64,000 nucleotides of DNA from Paracoccus hibiscisoli (GTDB lineage Bacteria; Pseudomonadota; Alphaproteobacteria; Rhodobacterales; Rhodobacteraceae). The notes below the pieces were generated by a model. The model saw nothing but the letters and a program-made list of their open reading frames with translations. It did not search any database and had not been told where the DNA came from. Shown here piece after piece: positions 31,371-40,714 of this stretch (positions are counted from its first letter, which is position 1; every line of letters starts with the position of its first letter). The stretch covers positions 1-64,000 of the forward strand of contig NZ_SUNH01000007.1 of the NCBI RefSeq assembly GCF_005048265.1, in the 5' to 3' direction. A program made the position numbers and the translations under genes.

Positions 31371-31904
31371 ATGCATATCGAACGCACCCTGCGCGACACC
31401 GGCGGGACGAAAGTCCGCCTGGGCGCGACCGAATACCATTTCAAGGAGCTGTGGGCCGATGGGCCGCATGTCGTCCCGGTCGAGGACGAGGACCATCAGG
31501 CCACGTTCCTGGCAGTGCCCGAGGGCTACCGCAAATATGCCGGCCCGCTGCCCGAGACGCTGACCCTTGGCGCCATCCCGGTCCTGACGCCCGCGCTGAC
31601 CGCACCCGTCCAGCAGGAGCCCGCGCCGGTCCCGACGCAGCAGGATGCCAAGCCCGAGCAAGGCCAGAACGACCAGCAGCAGGCGCCCGATCCGGGTGCG
31701 ATCAGCGGCGACAAGAACGGTGATGGCGTGGTCGACGGCAGCGAGGCCGCGGCGATCCTGGCCGCCCTGCCCGAGGGCGAGCTGCGCGCCCTGTTTGAAT
31801 CCGAGATCGGCCGGAAGGCCCATCACAACGCCAAGCCCGAAACCATGATCGCTCAGATCGTCGCCGCGCGCGAAGAAGCTGCCGGTTCGAAGAAGGAAGC
31901 CTGA
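31371..31904 (+). CDS. Hypothetical virion protein with an EF-hand-like loop
   Basis: 177 residues (MHIERTLRDTGGTKVRLGAT). A beta-rich N-terminal 80 residues are followed by a Gln/Pro-rich linker and then DKNGDGVVDGSEA, a complete 12-residue calcium-binding EF-hand loop, in a helical C-terminus. Ca2+ could stabilise the head-tail joint. It follows the terminator with GGAGAGAGGCCC as ribosome site. Confidence 0.65.
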   Translation: MHIERTLRDTGGTKVRLGATEYHFKELWADGPHVVPVEDEDHQATFLAVPEGYRKYAGPLPETLTLGAIPVLTPALTAPVQQEPAPVPTQQDAKPEQGQNDQQQAPDPGAISGDKNGDGVVDGSEAAAILAALPEGELRALFESEIGRKAHHNAKPETMIAQIVAAREEAAGSKKEA

Positions 31905-31907
31905 TCC

Positions 31908-32609
31908 ATGGCCGTCGCCGCATCCGTCATCATGAAGCGAGCCTCCACCATCCTGCAGGATGCGGATGCGGTGCGCTGGACCCCCATGGAGCTGCTGGAC
32001 TGGCTGAACGAGGCGCAGCGCGCCGTTGTGATCGCCAAGCCGAACGCAAAGAGCGGAACCGCCGTGTTCAACCTTGTGTCGGGCACGCGCCAGACCCTGC
32101 CCGAGCAATACACCATCCTGTCGCGCATCATCCGCAACGGCGGCGCGACGGGCAAGGCCATCCGGCAGCTGGCCAGGCGCGAGATCCTCGATGCGCAACT
32201 GCCCGGCTGGCATAACACCGCCGTCCTGCCCTTCAACGCGCAAGCAGACTATGCCTTCCAGGACATGATGAACCCGCGCGAATTCTATGTGGCGCCCGGC
32301 AATACCGGGACCGGCAGCATCGAGGCGGTTGTCGGCATGGTCCCCGCCAACGTCGCGGCCCCGTCGAGCGGGTCGCAGCTGGACATCGCGGCCTATACGG
32401 GGACCGTGGACCTGCCCGACATCTATCAGTCGATCCTGCTGGACTTCCTGCTGTTCCGGGCCTTCTCAAAGGACAGCGCCGCGCCCGACGCCGCGCAGCG
32501 CGCCCAGACCCATCTGGGGCTTGCCACCGCTGCCCTGGGCGGCATGGGCGCGTCCGAGATGGCGATGAGCATGGCGACGGCCTTCCTGACCCAGCCCGCA
32601 GCGGGGTAA
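31908..32609 (+). CDS. Putative head-tail adaptor protein
   Basis: 233 residues, helical, with VIMKRASTILQDADAVRWTP and ELLDWLNEAQRAVVIAKPNA at the start. This pattern recurs in adaptor proteins after N4-type capsid genes. A long C-terminal helix (YQSILLDFLLFRAFSKDSAA) probably lies against the portal. It starts 4 bp after the previous stop. Assignment is by position and helix pattern. Confidence 0.6.
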   Translation: MAVAASVIMKRASTILQDADAVRWTPMELLDWLNEAQRAVVIAKPNAKSGTAVFNLVSGTRQTLPEQYTILSRIIRNGGATGKAIRQLARREILDAQLPGWHNTAVLPFNAQADYAFQDMMNPREFYVAPGNTGTGSIEAVVGMVPANVAAPSSGSQLDIAAYTGTVDLPDIYQSILLDFLLFRAFSKDSAAPDAAQRAQTHLGLATAALGGMGASEMAMSMATAFLTQPAAG

Positions 32610-32613
32610 GGCC

Positions 32614-33261
32614 ATGGCCGTCCAGCTGGTCAGCACCGCCACGCTTCTACCCCAGATCGCGCCGTTCGCGCCAACCTGCCCGGCCTTCGTGGCCGAGCAG
32701 CAAATCCGCATGGCAGCGATCGAGCTGGCCGAGGTCAGCCGGTCCTGGCGGCACGTCACCACCATCAGCGCCGTCGCAGCCGATGAGACGCTGGTGGCGC
32801 CGCCCTTCACCGCGATCCATGAAATCGAGTTCGCGGAGTTCGAGGGCCAGCCCCTGACGCCGATCCAGTTCAGCACGTTCGAGCAGGGGGGCGAGGGCCG
32901 CCCGACGCACATCAGCCAGATCAGCCCCGGCGGCATCTGCCTTTCCCCCTTCATGCCGGGCACCCTGCGCGTGAGCCTGTTCCTCAAGCCCCGCGCCGAC
33001 AACGCCATGGGCGGCAACCCCGTCAAGCCGTTCGAGGACGCCCACAACGTGATCCCCGACTTCTTCGTCTATCTGCACGGCAGCACCCTCACCATGGGCG
33101 CACTGGCCCGCATCTATGCCATCCCCGACGAGCCCTGGACCGACGAGGGCCGGGCCGCCTTCTACAACGCCGAGTTCATCCGCAAGCGTGACAGCACGTT
33201 CCGCGCCAACCTGCGCGGCCAGCAGCGGGCCAAGCTGCGCACTCGTTTCAGGGATATGTGA
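32614..33261 (+). CDS. Putative head completion or tail-joining protein
   Basis: 215 residues, beta-rich (MAVQLVSTATLLPQIAPFAP, then VAEQQIRMAAIELAEVSRSW). Between adaptor and nozzle candidates, a stopper/head-completion role is likely by gene order. It has three Cys and no known motif. Confidence 0.6.
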   Translation: MAVQLVSTATLLPQIAPFAPTCPAFVAEQQIRMAAIELAEVSRSWRHVTTISAVAADETLVAPPFTAIHEIEFAEFEGQPLTPIQFSTFEQGGEGRPTHISQISPGGICLSPFMPGTLRVSLFLKPRADNAMGGNPVKPFEDAHNVIPDFFVYLHGSTLTMGALARIYAIPDEPWTDEGRAAFYNAEFIRKRDSTFRANLRGQQRAKLRTRFRDM

Positions 33262-33263
33262 CC

Positions 33264-34841
33264 ATGGCCCGGATCGCGCTGCGCGGGTTCACCGGCGAAA
33301 GCCCGCGGACCGAACCCTATTACCTGCCCGAGCAAGCCGCGACGGTGGCGCTGGACGCGGCCATGCGCGGCGGGAGCCTGACGCCGTTCCGCGCCAACAG
33401 CGACCCGGTGGTGGTGTTCGAGACGAACCGGCAGACGATCTACCTGCACGGCGCCGAGTGGCTGGCATGGAACACCGATGCCGACCCCGTGCCCGGGCCG
33501 GTCGCGCAGGACCGCCTTTACATCAGCTTCGCCAACACCGCGCCCATCATCCGCGTGGATGGGGCTGAATACCCCCTGCATCTGGGGCGCCCTGGCGCAA
33601 AGCCGACCCTAACGCGGCAAGGCACCTTCGACGCCGACACAGCGGAGTTGGTGGCCTATGCCTTCACCTGGGTAACGTCTCTGGGCGAGGAAAGCGGCCC
33701 CAGCCCGGTATCGGCACCGATCCTGTGGTCACCCGGCACAACAATCACTGTGGGCAGTCTACCGGCCACCCCGCCTGCTGGGCGGCTGGTCACGCAAAAG
33801 CGCATCTATCGCAGCGTGACCAGCACCAGCGGGGCGACGGAGCTGTTCTTCGTGGCAGAGATCCCGGCAACCGATGTGACCTATATCCATGACATCGCGA
33901 CGGCGCCGATTGCCGAGGCGATCCCAACCGCCGATTTCAACGCCGCGCCCACCAACCTGCGCGGCCTGACCGGGCTGCCCAATGGGTTCATGGCGGGCTT
34001 CGCGGGCAAGGAGCTGTTTTTCAGCGAGCCCTTTCAGCCGCACGCCTGGCCGAACAAGTATCGCCAGACGATGAATGACACGATCATCGGGCTGGCGGCC
34101 TTCGGCACCGTGCTGGCCGTGCTGACCACCGGCAATCCGGTCACGCTGCAGGGGATGCACCCCGACCAGCTGACCGCCGAGAAGGTCGAGCAGCCGTTCC
34201 CCTGCATGTCCAAGCGCGGCATCGTGGATATGGGCTATTCGGCGGTGTTCCCGTCCAGCGATGGGCTTGTGTCGATCAGCAGCCAGGGCGGTCAGCTCAT
34301 TTCGGATTCGATCTGGACCCGTGAACAGTGGCTGGCGTTGCAGCCGACCACCTTCATCGCGGCCCGCATCGGCACCTTCTATGCGTTCAGCTACATCCCC
34401 TTGGGTGGAGGCGCGCGGAAGATGGCGATGATCGACCCCGCGTCGCCGCAGCCGACCCTTCTGCCCGTCTCGGATGGGTCCAGCGCGGTCTATACCCAGA
34501 TCAGCAGCGGCAACAGCTTCATCCTCGGGACTGACATGCGCAGCGTGCGCCGGTTCGACAACCCGTCGAGCGCCAAGCGCAGCTTCACCTGGCGGTCAAA
34601 GCCGTTCCGCCTGCCCTTCGCCCGGTCCATGGGCGCGATCCGCGTGGATGCCCGCGCGGCGGCCGGCGAGACGATGACCACGCGCATCTATGCCGATGGC
34701 GTGCTGCGCCACACCACCACCAGGATCAATGAGCCCGTGCGCCTGCCCGCAGGCGAGTTCACCGACTGGCAGATCGAGATGACCGGCACCGCCACCGTGA
34801 TGCAGCTCGCCATGGCGCAATCGCTGGCGGAGCTGGGATGA
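33264..34841 (+). CDS. Putative tail tube/nozzle protein
   Basis: 525 residues (ATG 33264; a GTG at 33258 overlaps the upstream stop). It is beta-rich throughout, with YAFTWVTSLGEESGPSPVSA, a fibronectin-like strand pattern, PNGFMAGFAGKELFFSEPFQ and MSKRGIVDMGYSAVFPSSDG, a WD/Kelch-like repeat flavour that I associate with nozzle proteins of short-tailed phages. It would form the tail tube below the adaptor. A named domain was not identified with certainty. Confidence 0.65.
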   Translation: MARIALRGFTGESPRTEPYYLPEQAATVALDAAMRGGSLTPFRANSDPVVVFETNRQTIYLHGAEWLAWNTDADPVPGPVAQDRLYISFANTAPIIRVDGAEYPLHLGRPGAKPTLTRQGTFDADTAELVAYAFTWVTSLGEESGPSPVSAPILWSPGTTITVGSLPATPPAGRLVTQKRIYRSVTSTSGATELFFVAEIPATDVTYIHDIATAPIAEAIPTADFNAAPTNLRGLTGLPNGFMAGFAGKELFFSEPFQPHAWPNKYRQTMNDTIIGLAAFGTVLAVLTTGNPVTLQGMHPDQLTAEKVEQPFPCMSKRGIVDMGYSAVFPSSDGLVSISSQGGQLISDSIWTREQWLALQPTTFIAARIGTFYAFSYIPLGGGARKMAMIDPASPQPTLLPVSDGSSAVYTQISSGNSFILGTDMRSVRRFDNPSSAKRSFTWRSKPFRLPFARSMGAIRVDARAAAGETMTTRIYADGVLRHTTTRINEPVRLPAGEFTDWQIEMTGTATVMQLAMAQSLAELG

Positions 34842-37800
34842 TGGATGCCCGCCTCAAGACCCAGATCGAGGAATTGCTTGGCCTGCGCCCCGGCGCGGTG
34901 GCCAAGCGCGCCGTGCGGTTCTCGGACCTGAAGAACGGGCTGGCCGGGGTCGGCGGTGGATTTGACGCGGCAGCGGTAAAGCGGATCGCGGAGACGGTCG
35001 CGCGGGAGGTGGCAGAGGGCTATGACGGCGCGAACGTCGATCTGGGACAGCTGCAGGCCGATATTGACGCCGCAGCAGCCGAGGCCGCAGCGGCCCGCGC
35101 CGAGGTCATCAACGCGGTCAGCGCGGCCAATGACGCACAAGCCTATGCGGATGCGCTGGTCAACGCCGTGCGTTCCGATCTGGCCGCCGACTTCACGCAG
35201 GCCCAAGAGGCCGCCACCGTCGCGGCACAGCAGATACAGACAGCCGCCGACGCCGTGCTGGCCGAGGCCGTGCGGGTCCAGGACTGGAGCGCAGAGGCGC
35301 AGGTAGGGGCCACACAGGCGCAGGCCGCGCGTGATCTGGCCGTCATTGCCCGGCAAGGCGCGCAGGGGCATGAGGCCGCGGCAGAGCTGGCCGCAGGCGT
35401 GGCCGCGACCGCCCGCGATCAGGCCGGGGCCCAGGCTGACGCAGCGGCTACGTCGCGCACGCAGGCTGCGGGGTTCGCGTCGGATTCTTCGGCCAGCGCC
35501 ATCGCCAGCGAGCAATCGCGGCTGGCGGCAGATGCGGCGCGCGGCGGGGCCGAGAATGCCGAGGCCGGGGCGCAGGCCGCCCGCGACACCAGTGTCAGCG
35601 CCAAGAACGACGCAGAGGGCGCCAGCTCGCAGGCGCAGACCAGCGCCAACCTGGCCGCGCAATCGCGCACCGATGCAGCCGGGTTCGCTGACGCGGCGGG
35701 CACCGCCCGCACGCAGGCCCAGAACAGCGCGTCGGCGGCGGCTGGCAGCGCCAGCACGGCGGCCACACAAGCCACGAATGCAGGCAGCAGTGCCACGGCG
35801 GCTAACAGTTCGCGCATTGCGGCCGAGGCCGCGCGCGACGGGGCCAACGCCGCCAATGCCAGCGCGGGCATCAACCGCGACCAGGCGGTGACCGCGCGCC
35901 AGAACGCCGAGACGGCGGCAGCGGGCGCACAGGAAAGCCTGCGGCTGACGGCAGAGGTCAGTGGGCGTGATATGTCCGTCATCAATGATACCTTCCTGCA
36001 GTCGTCGGACTGGATACGCTGGAACAGCGGCGGTTCTTTGCTGAACCTGCCGAACAGCGTCTATCCTATCGGGCGCGATTGGCGGTTCACGGTCGGCGCC
36101 ACCCAAGACGATGGCATGGCTATCATTGGAAGCCCTCCGACAATCTGGACCGGCCAGCTGAACGCGGACGCCTATGCCATCGAGGTGGAGTTTACCCTGA
36201 ACAGCGGCACGCTTACAGGCGCGGGGATTGGCTTGTGGTGGATCAATACGGCAGGGACAGAATGGGCGCCACGCCTTAACCTGGCGGATATGGTTTCAGG
36301 GCCGCGCACCAACGCGCAGACCACCCAAACCGCGCGCGGTATCATTGTGCGGCCCGCAGGCTTCACCGGCACACTCGCCAGCCATCGCCTCTATGCTTTC
36401 GCCAACTGGATCGGCCTGGGCCTTCGGGCGGCCAAGACGATCACGTTCCATCGAATCCGCATCCGCCCTGCGACCGCCGAGGAATTGGGGCGCGGAGAGG
36501 TCGCGGCGGGCGTCCAGGCGAACCTGCTGGTCAACTATCTGACCAGCGCGCAGACGAACCAGGCCGTCGCAGACCTTGAGGAACGCCTGACGGCGGCCAT
36601 GGGCGGCAGTCTCGCCGCCGTGCGCCGGTCGGCTACCGCCATTGCCAACCTGTCAGGCAGCGTTGCGCGGATCGTGAATATTGCGACCGTCAATGGACAG
36701 CCGGTGGGCGCAGGCATCGAGGCAGTGGCCTTCAACAACACCGGGGGCTCCAGCGGTACGCTACTGAAGCTGGTCGGGGATAACGTGGTGGCCAAGGGCA
36801 CGTTGTCTGCCAGCGCCCTTGTCGTCGGCCTGGGCAAGAACCTGATCCCCGATCCGCAGTTCCTGAACGGGTTGCAGGACATCGGACAGTTTGTCGGCGG
36901 CGGGCAGACAGCCACCTTTGGTTTGCGGAAGGCCCCCCAGACATGGGGTGGTGCTCAATATCCCAGCCTTGAGATATTCCAGGGCAACACCTTCAGCGGC
37001 GGATTTGCTGACGCGGTGTTCAGGCCCGTGCAAAACGAGGCAGGAGACGGGGGGTTCATCCCCTGCGAGGGCAACGCTTGGTATATGGCATCGGGCAAAG
37101 TCTCGAACCACCGGGCCAATGGGCAGCTGATCTTTTCGTGGTTCACCGCAGACGGAACGCCGATTAGTTCGGTGAACAGCCCGCAGTTCGATTATGGCTC
37201 GCAATCGTCCACGAACCCCGAGACGTGGCAGCGCGCGCAGTTTCTAGCGCGAGCCCCTGCCAACGCCGCCCTGATGCGGGTCCACTTCCGCAAGCTGGGC
37301 ACCAAGAGCGGCACGAACAGCTTCATGTTCATCTACAAGCCACAGGTCGAGGAAACCCACGAGGACGCAACTGCTCCGACCGCCTGGGATGCCGGGGGCT
37401 CGACCTACATCAACGGCAGCCGGATGATCACCGACACGTTCGATGCGACCCGGCTTATCAGAACGCCCGACATTCGAGCGATCATGGGCCGCTTCGGGAG
37501 CCTGACGGCTGCGAACATCAGTGTGGGCGTCGGAGAAGTCGGCACGATCATGCTGAACGGCAATGCCGTCACGGTAGGGGCCGGTCAGGAGCTGGGCAAT
37601 TTCGTGCCCGGAAACGGGGCGTGGCAGGTCGCCAACAGCGTCTCATACACCCTCCCCTTCTCCGGGGCCGTGACGATCCAGTGGTTCGCATCTCAAAACT
37701 ACCTGGTGCGCCAGAGCCAAGCTATCGGGATACGCCTACGGATCAACGGGACTGTTCAGTGGTCGCGGATCGCGGGCGACCCGAACGGGGGGGCCACGAT

Positions 37801-37939
37801 CGAACAGGACTGGCTGGTCATGGGATGGCGGCGGCTTCTGGGCGCGGGCACGCATAACATCGTGGTCGACTGGTGGTCGAACAACGCCAACCTGCGGCTA
37901 GAAACGAGATCGCTGATGATAAATGGGGCGATGCGATGA
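34838..37939 (+). CDS. Tail fiber with Ala-rich coiled coil and gpJ-like C-terminal region
   Basis: 1033 residues. After a short N-terminal attachment part comes an Ala-rich trimeric coiled-coil stretch (about 70-385, many QAAxDA and SAxxA repeats). The middle is a beta-sandwich-like part (about 390-560). Then ATAIANLSGSVARIVNIATV, with FNNTGGSSGTLLKLVGDNVV, matches the DUF1983-like region at the end of lambda host-specificity protein J. The end (about 660-1033) is a carbohydrate-binding-like and tip part. It is likely a receptor-binding or side fiber. ATGA overlap with the upstream gene and with its chaperone downstream. Confidence 0.8.
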   Translation: MMDARLKTQIEELLGLRPGAVAKRAVRFSDLKNGLAGVGGGFDAAAVKRIAETVAREVAEGYDGANVDLGQLQADIDAAAAEAAAARAEVINAVSAANDAQAYADALVNAVRSDLAADFTQAQEAATVAAQQIQTAADAVLAEAVRVQDWSAEAQVGATQAQAARDLAVIARQGAQGHEAAAELAAGVAATARDQAGAQADAAATSRTQAAGFASDSSASAIASEQSRLAADAARGGAENAEAGAQAARDTSVSAKNDAEGASSQAQTSANLAAQSRTDAAGFADAAGTARTQAQNSASAAAGSASTAATQATNAGSSATAANSSRIAAEAARDGANAANASAGINRDQAVTARQNAETAAAGAQESLRLTAEVSGRDMSVINDTFLQSSDWIRWNSGGSLLNLPNSVYPIGRDWRFTVGATQDDGMAIIGSPPTIWTGQLNADAYAIEVEFTLNSGTLTGAGIGLWWINTAGTEWAPRLNLADMVSGPRTNAQTTQTARGIIVRPAGFTGTLASHRLYAFANWIGLGLRAAKTITFHRIRIRPATAEELGRGEVAAGVQANLLVNYLTSAQTNQAVADLEERLTAAMGGSLAAVRRSATAIANLSGSVARIVNIATVNGQPVGAGIEAVAFNNTGGSSGTLLKLVGDNVVAKGTLSASALVVGLGKNLIPDPQFLNGLQDIGQFVGGGQTATFGLRKAPQTWGGAQYPSLEIFQGNTFSGGFADAVFRPVQNEAGDGGFIPCEGNAWYMASGKVSNHRANGQLIFSWFTADGTPISSVNSPQFDYGSQSSTNPETWQRAQFLARAPANAALMRVHFRKLGTKSGTNSFMFIYKPQVEETHEDATAPTAWDAGGSTYINGSRMITDTFDATRLIRTPDIRAIMGRFGSLTAANISVGVGEVGTIMLNGNAVTVGAGQELGNFVPGNGAWQVANSVSYTLPFSGAVTIQWFASQNYLVRQSQAIGIRLRINGTVQWSRIAGDPNGGATIEQDWLVMGWRRLLGAGTHNIVVDWWSNNANLRLETRSLMINGAMR

Positions 37940-38490
37940 GCGGCTATGCGATTATCGACCCAACAGGGCTGGTCATTGGCCGCGAGGAAGGATCGTCCTT
38001 CCTGAACGCCGTGAATGGGGGCGGGGCCTTCGGAACCGTGGTGCTGTTGAAAGATGGCGAGACAGTCGCGGTCAACCAAACCGCGTTCATCGACAACGAG
38101 TTCGTTTCCATCCCCCCGCGGCCTGCGCCTTGGGCAACCTGGTCGGGATCGGAATGGATCGACCCGCGCACGCCAGCGGACATGCAGGCGGCGCTTTATG
38201 CCGCGCGGGATGCCGCAACCCGCGAGAAGTCGGATTTACTCATGACGATGATGGCCGTGGGCGCACTTTCCCAGGAAGATGCGCGGGCCGCAGCGCGAGG
38301 CGAAGTGCCTCCGTCCTACCAAGCCGCTTTCGATCAACTGCCGCTGGAAGCGCAAACCTATGCCCTGGTGAAGTGGCCTTCGGATCAGGTCATCAGCCGG
38401 AACAACCCTATGGTGCTGCTATTCGCCCATGAGGCGAACATCACGCCCGAGCAGCTGGACGAGTTTTTCGGCGTCCAGACACCGACCTGA
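37936..38490 (+). CDS. Tail fiber assembly chaperone-like protein
   Basis: 184 residues from ATG 37936 overlapping the fiber stop. The N-terminal FGTVVLLKDGETVAVNQTAF and the later WATWSGSEWIDPRTPADMQA with a helical C-terminus are characteristic of small proteins that follow fiber genes and help trimerise them. Placement right after the fiber supports this. Confidence 0.65.
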   Translation: MSGYAIIDPTGLVIGREEGSSFLNAVNGGGAFGTVVLLKDGETVAVNQTAFIDNEFVSIPPRPAPWATWSGSEWIDPRTPADMQAALYAARDAATREKSDLLMTMMAVGALSQEDARAAARGEVPPSYQAAFDQLPLEAQTYALVKWPSDQVISRNNPMVLLFAHEANITPEQLDEFFGVQTPT

Positions 38491-38506
38491 GAGAGAGGAA
38501 AAGACC

Positions 38507-38998
38507 ATGGCGACCAAGATCACCTTCATGACCAACCAGCAGGCGCATCACCTGGAGGTCGCAAAGCAGCTGACCGGATCGGATGGGTTCATGTCCGACG
38601 CCCGCGCCATCGCAGCCTATCTGCCGGGCGACACCGGCATGGACCTGCTGGCCGTGGCCGTGTTCGAGTGTTTCCGGGGTGGCCGTGCCGAGCTGCACCT
38701 TGGCTGCGCGCCGGGCAAGCGCCTGACGCCGGAGATCATCACCACCGTCAGCACGCTTGCCTTCCATCCCAAGTTCTTCGGGGTGGACACGCTGGTCTGC
38801 CGGGTTCCGACGCAGAACGTGAACGCGATCTGCACGCTCCTGAAGATCGGTTTCGAGGTCGAATACCGTGACCGCTCTAGCGTTGTCGGCGGCGGGGATG
38901 GTATCGTGCTGTCACTGTCCAAAGAGACGGTATTGGCCTCTGCCGGGCCTGTCGATGAAGATTACCGGGCCCAGATGGCACCGGTCGAACAGGAGTAA
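38507..38998 (+). CDS. GNAT-fold-like phage protein
   Basis: 163 residues from ATG 38507. MDLLAVAVFECFRGGRAELH, then RLTPEIITTVSTLAFHPKFF, VCRVPTQNVNAICTLLKIGF and EVEYRD follow the strand-helix order of GNAT acetyltransferases, with the usual N-x-x-A...GF near the end. The acetyl-CoA pyrophosphate loop (Q/RxxGxG/A) is degenerate (CAPGKRLT). Short-tailed phages carry GNAT-like internal virion or accessory proteins, so it may be structural rather than enzymatic. Fold assignment by eye. Confidence 0.6.
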   Translation: MATKITFMTNQQAHHLEVAKQLTGSDGFMSDARAIAAYLPGDTGMDLLAVAVFECFRGGRAELHLGCAPGKRLTPEIITTVSTLAFHPKFFGVDTLVCRVPTQNVNAICTLLKIGFEVEYRDRSSVVGGGDGIVLSLSKETVLASAGPVDEDYRAQMAPVEQE

Positions 38999-39003
38999 GG
39001 CAG

Positions 39004-39939
39004 ATGGGCGGCGGTGGCGCACCGAAAGCAGACCCCAATATCGGTATCGCGGCCCTCAAAAGCGCGGAAATCGGTGAGAAATACCTTGGCTGGATGCAGG
39101 AGCAGGCCAAGGTCACGAATGAATGGGCAGCGGAGGACCGCGCCCGGTGGTCGGACACGTTCAAGCCCCTGCAGGACAGCTATATCGCGGACGCGAAGGC
39201 ATGGGACACGCCCGGCCGCCGCCAGTCGGCATCCCGCGAGGCCATCGCAGATGTGCGCCTGCAAGGGCGCGTTGCGGATGGATCGCGGACCCGGCAAGCG
39301 ATGGCGATGGGGATAAACCCGAACAGCGGACGGTTCCTTGCTAGCCAGCGCGACGGCGCGAATGACATGGCACTGGCGGCGGTCGGCGCCGGGAACATGG
39401 CCCGCGACCGGATCGAGGCCCAGGGCGAACAGAAGATGGCGAACGCGATCAATCTGGGTTCCGGGTTGGGCGTGAACCCTGCGACCAGCATGGGGCTATC
39501 CAACAGTGCCATCAGCGCGGGCGCGAACGGCGCGATGAGCGGATATGGTCAGCAGGGCCAAATGCTGAACACGCAATTCCAGCAGCAAATGCAGGGCTAT
39601 CAGGCCAAGCAGGCAAATATCGGGGCCATGTTCGGCGCAGCAGGATCGGTGGCGGGCATGATGCTGTCTTCCAAGGACGCCAAGACCAACAAGAAGCCGG
39701 TCAAGGACGGCATGGGCATCGAGGCCGTGCGCAAGATGCCGGTCGAGGAATGGGACTACAAGCCGGGCATGGGCGACGGCGGCCACCATGTCGGGGCCTA
39801 TGCCGAGGACTTCCAGAAGGCCACCGGCAAGGGCGACGGCAAGACCATCGACATTGCGTCCTACCTGGGCACGCTCACCAAGGCCGTGCAGGATCTGGAC
39901 AACCGGATGCGCGGCAAGGGCGGGAGGGCGGCAGCATGA
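39004..39939 (+). CDS. Virion protein with S74-like intramolecular chaperone domain
   Basis: 311 residues. A helical N-terminus (SAEIGEKYLGWMQEQAKVTN), a Gly/Ala/Asn-rich middle, and a C-terminal 85 residues beginning MLSSKDAKTNKKPVKDGM, then VEEWDYKPGMGDGGHHVGAYAEDF-like and IASYLGTLTKAVQDLDNRMR. This resembles peptidase S74 chaperones (Ser-Asp near a Lys, then YxYK and GxxAQE). These normally trim fibers; here the protein precedes a muramidase and is probably an internal/ejection protein. Whether it still cleaves itself is unclear. Confidence 0.65.
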   Translation: MGGGGAPKADPNIGIAALKSAEIGEKYLGWMQEQAKVTNEWAAEDRARWSDTFKPLQDSYIADAKAWDTPGRRQSASREAIADVRLQGRVADGSRTRQAMAMGINPNSGRFLASQRDGANDMALAAVGAGNMARDRIEAQGEQKMANAINLGSGLGVNPATSMGLSNSAISAGANGAMSGYGQQGQMLNTQFQQQMQGYQAKQANIGAMFGAAGSVAGMMLSSKDAKTNKKPVKDGMGIEAVRKMPVEEWDYKPGMGDGGHHVGAYAEDFQKATGKGDGKTIDIASYLGTLTKAVQDLDNRMRGKGGRAAA

Positions 39940-40703
39940 GCCTCGCCAATTCCATCGGCAGCTTCGCGCAGGGTTTTGCAAACGGGGCAACCGCCAAAAA
40001 GGACCGGGCCGAGCGCGCCGCCGTCATGGCGCAGAACGACAGACTGATCGACATGATGGGCCAGCAGATGCAGAGAGGCGGCGCGCAGGGCGGATTCGGT
40101 GCCATGCCGCCCGCTGGCGGTCTGGGCTATGGCGGGGCGGCCCCGGCCAATGACGGCGCACCCCCGGCCACCGGATCAGCCGGCGCATCTGCAGGCGACT
40201 TCAAGCCCGGCCAGACGATCGACCTGTGGTCCCTCATGGATAAGCACGAGGGCGCAGGGGATTACGATACCTTGTTCGGGCACAGCCAGCGCGACGGCCA
40301 GTTCAAGGGCACGCGCATCAGCAACATGACCATCGGTCAGGCCATCGACTTCGCCAACCCCCGCGGCGCCTATGGGCAGTGGGTGGCGGGCAAGAACGGC
40401 GGGACCGTGGCAACCCCGATGGGCCGTCACCAGATCGTCGGCAGCACCTTGAAGCGGGCGGCTGAACAGATGGGGCTGGACCCCTCGACGCCGTTTAACC
40501 GTGACACGCAAGACGCCGTTGCCCGGCACCTGGCCGCCAACCGGCTGCGCGGGGCATCATCGCCCGAGGCCGCCCGCGCGGCGATCCGTTCCGAATGGGT
40601 GGGGTTCCGCAAGGTGCCCGACGCCCAACTTGACCAGGCCATCAGCGGCTTTCGAGAGCAATACATGGGCGGTGGCGTCGGCGCCCGGCCCCCGGTTTCG
40701 TAA
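39936..40703 (+). CDS. Virion-associated muramidase-like protein
   Basis: 255 residues from ATG 39936 (ATGA overlap). An Ala/Gly-rich N-terminal helix (about 1-95) is followed by LWSLMDKHEGAGDYDTLFGH, GQAIDFANPRGAYGQWVAGK, TPMGRHQIVGSTLKRAAEQM and FNRDTQDAVARHLAANRLRG. Together they form a lysozyme-like domain in which the Glu of KHEGA would be catalytic. It is likely ejected to open the cell wall during DNA entry. Confidence 0.75.
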   Translation: MSLANSIGSFAQGFANGATAKKDRAERAAVMAQNDRLIDMMGQQMQRGGAQGGFGAMPPAGGLGYGGAAPANDGAPPATGSAGASAGDFKPGQTIDLWSLMDKHEGAGDYDTLFGHSQRDGQFKGTRISNMTIGQAIDFANPRGAYGQWVAGKNGGTVATPMGRHQIVGSTLKRAAEQMGLDPSTPFNRDTQDAVARHLAANRLRGASSPEAARAAIRSEWVGFRKVPDAQLDQAISGFREQYMGGGVGARPPVS

Positions 40704-40714
40704 AGGAGGCCCCG

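Noticed and set aside
29586..32243. 885-codon minus-strand frame opposite the capsid region
   Set aside because: Crosses two terminators and several confident plus-strand genes; typical high-GC antisense shadow.
35030..35950. Apparent DNA repeats in the fiber gene
   Set aside because: Due to the Ala-rich coiled-coil coding sequence; units are degenerate and protein-level.
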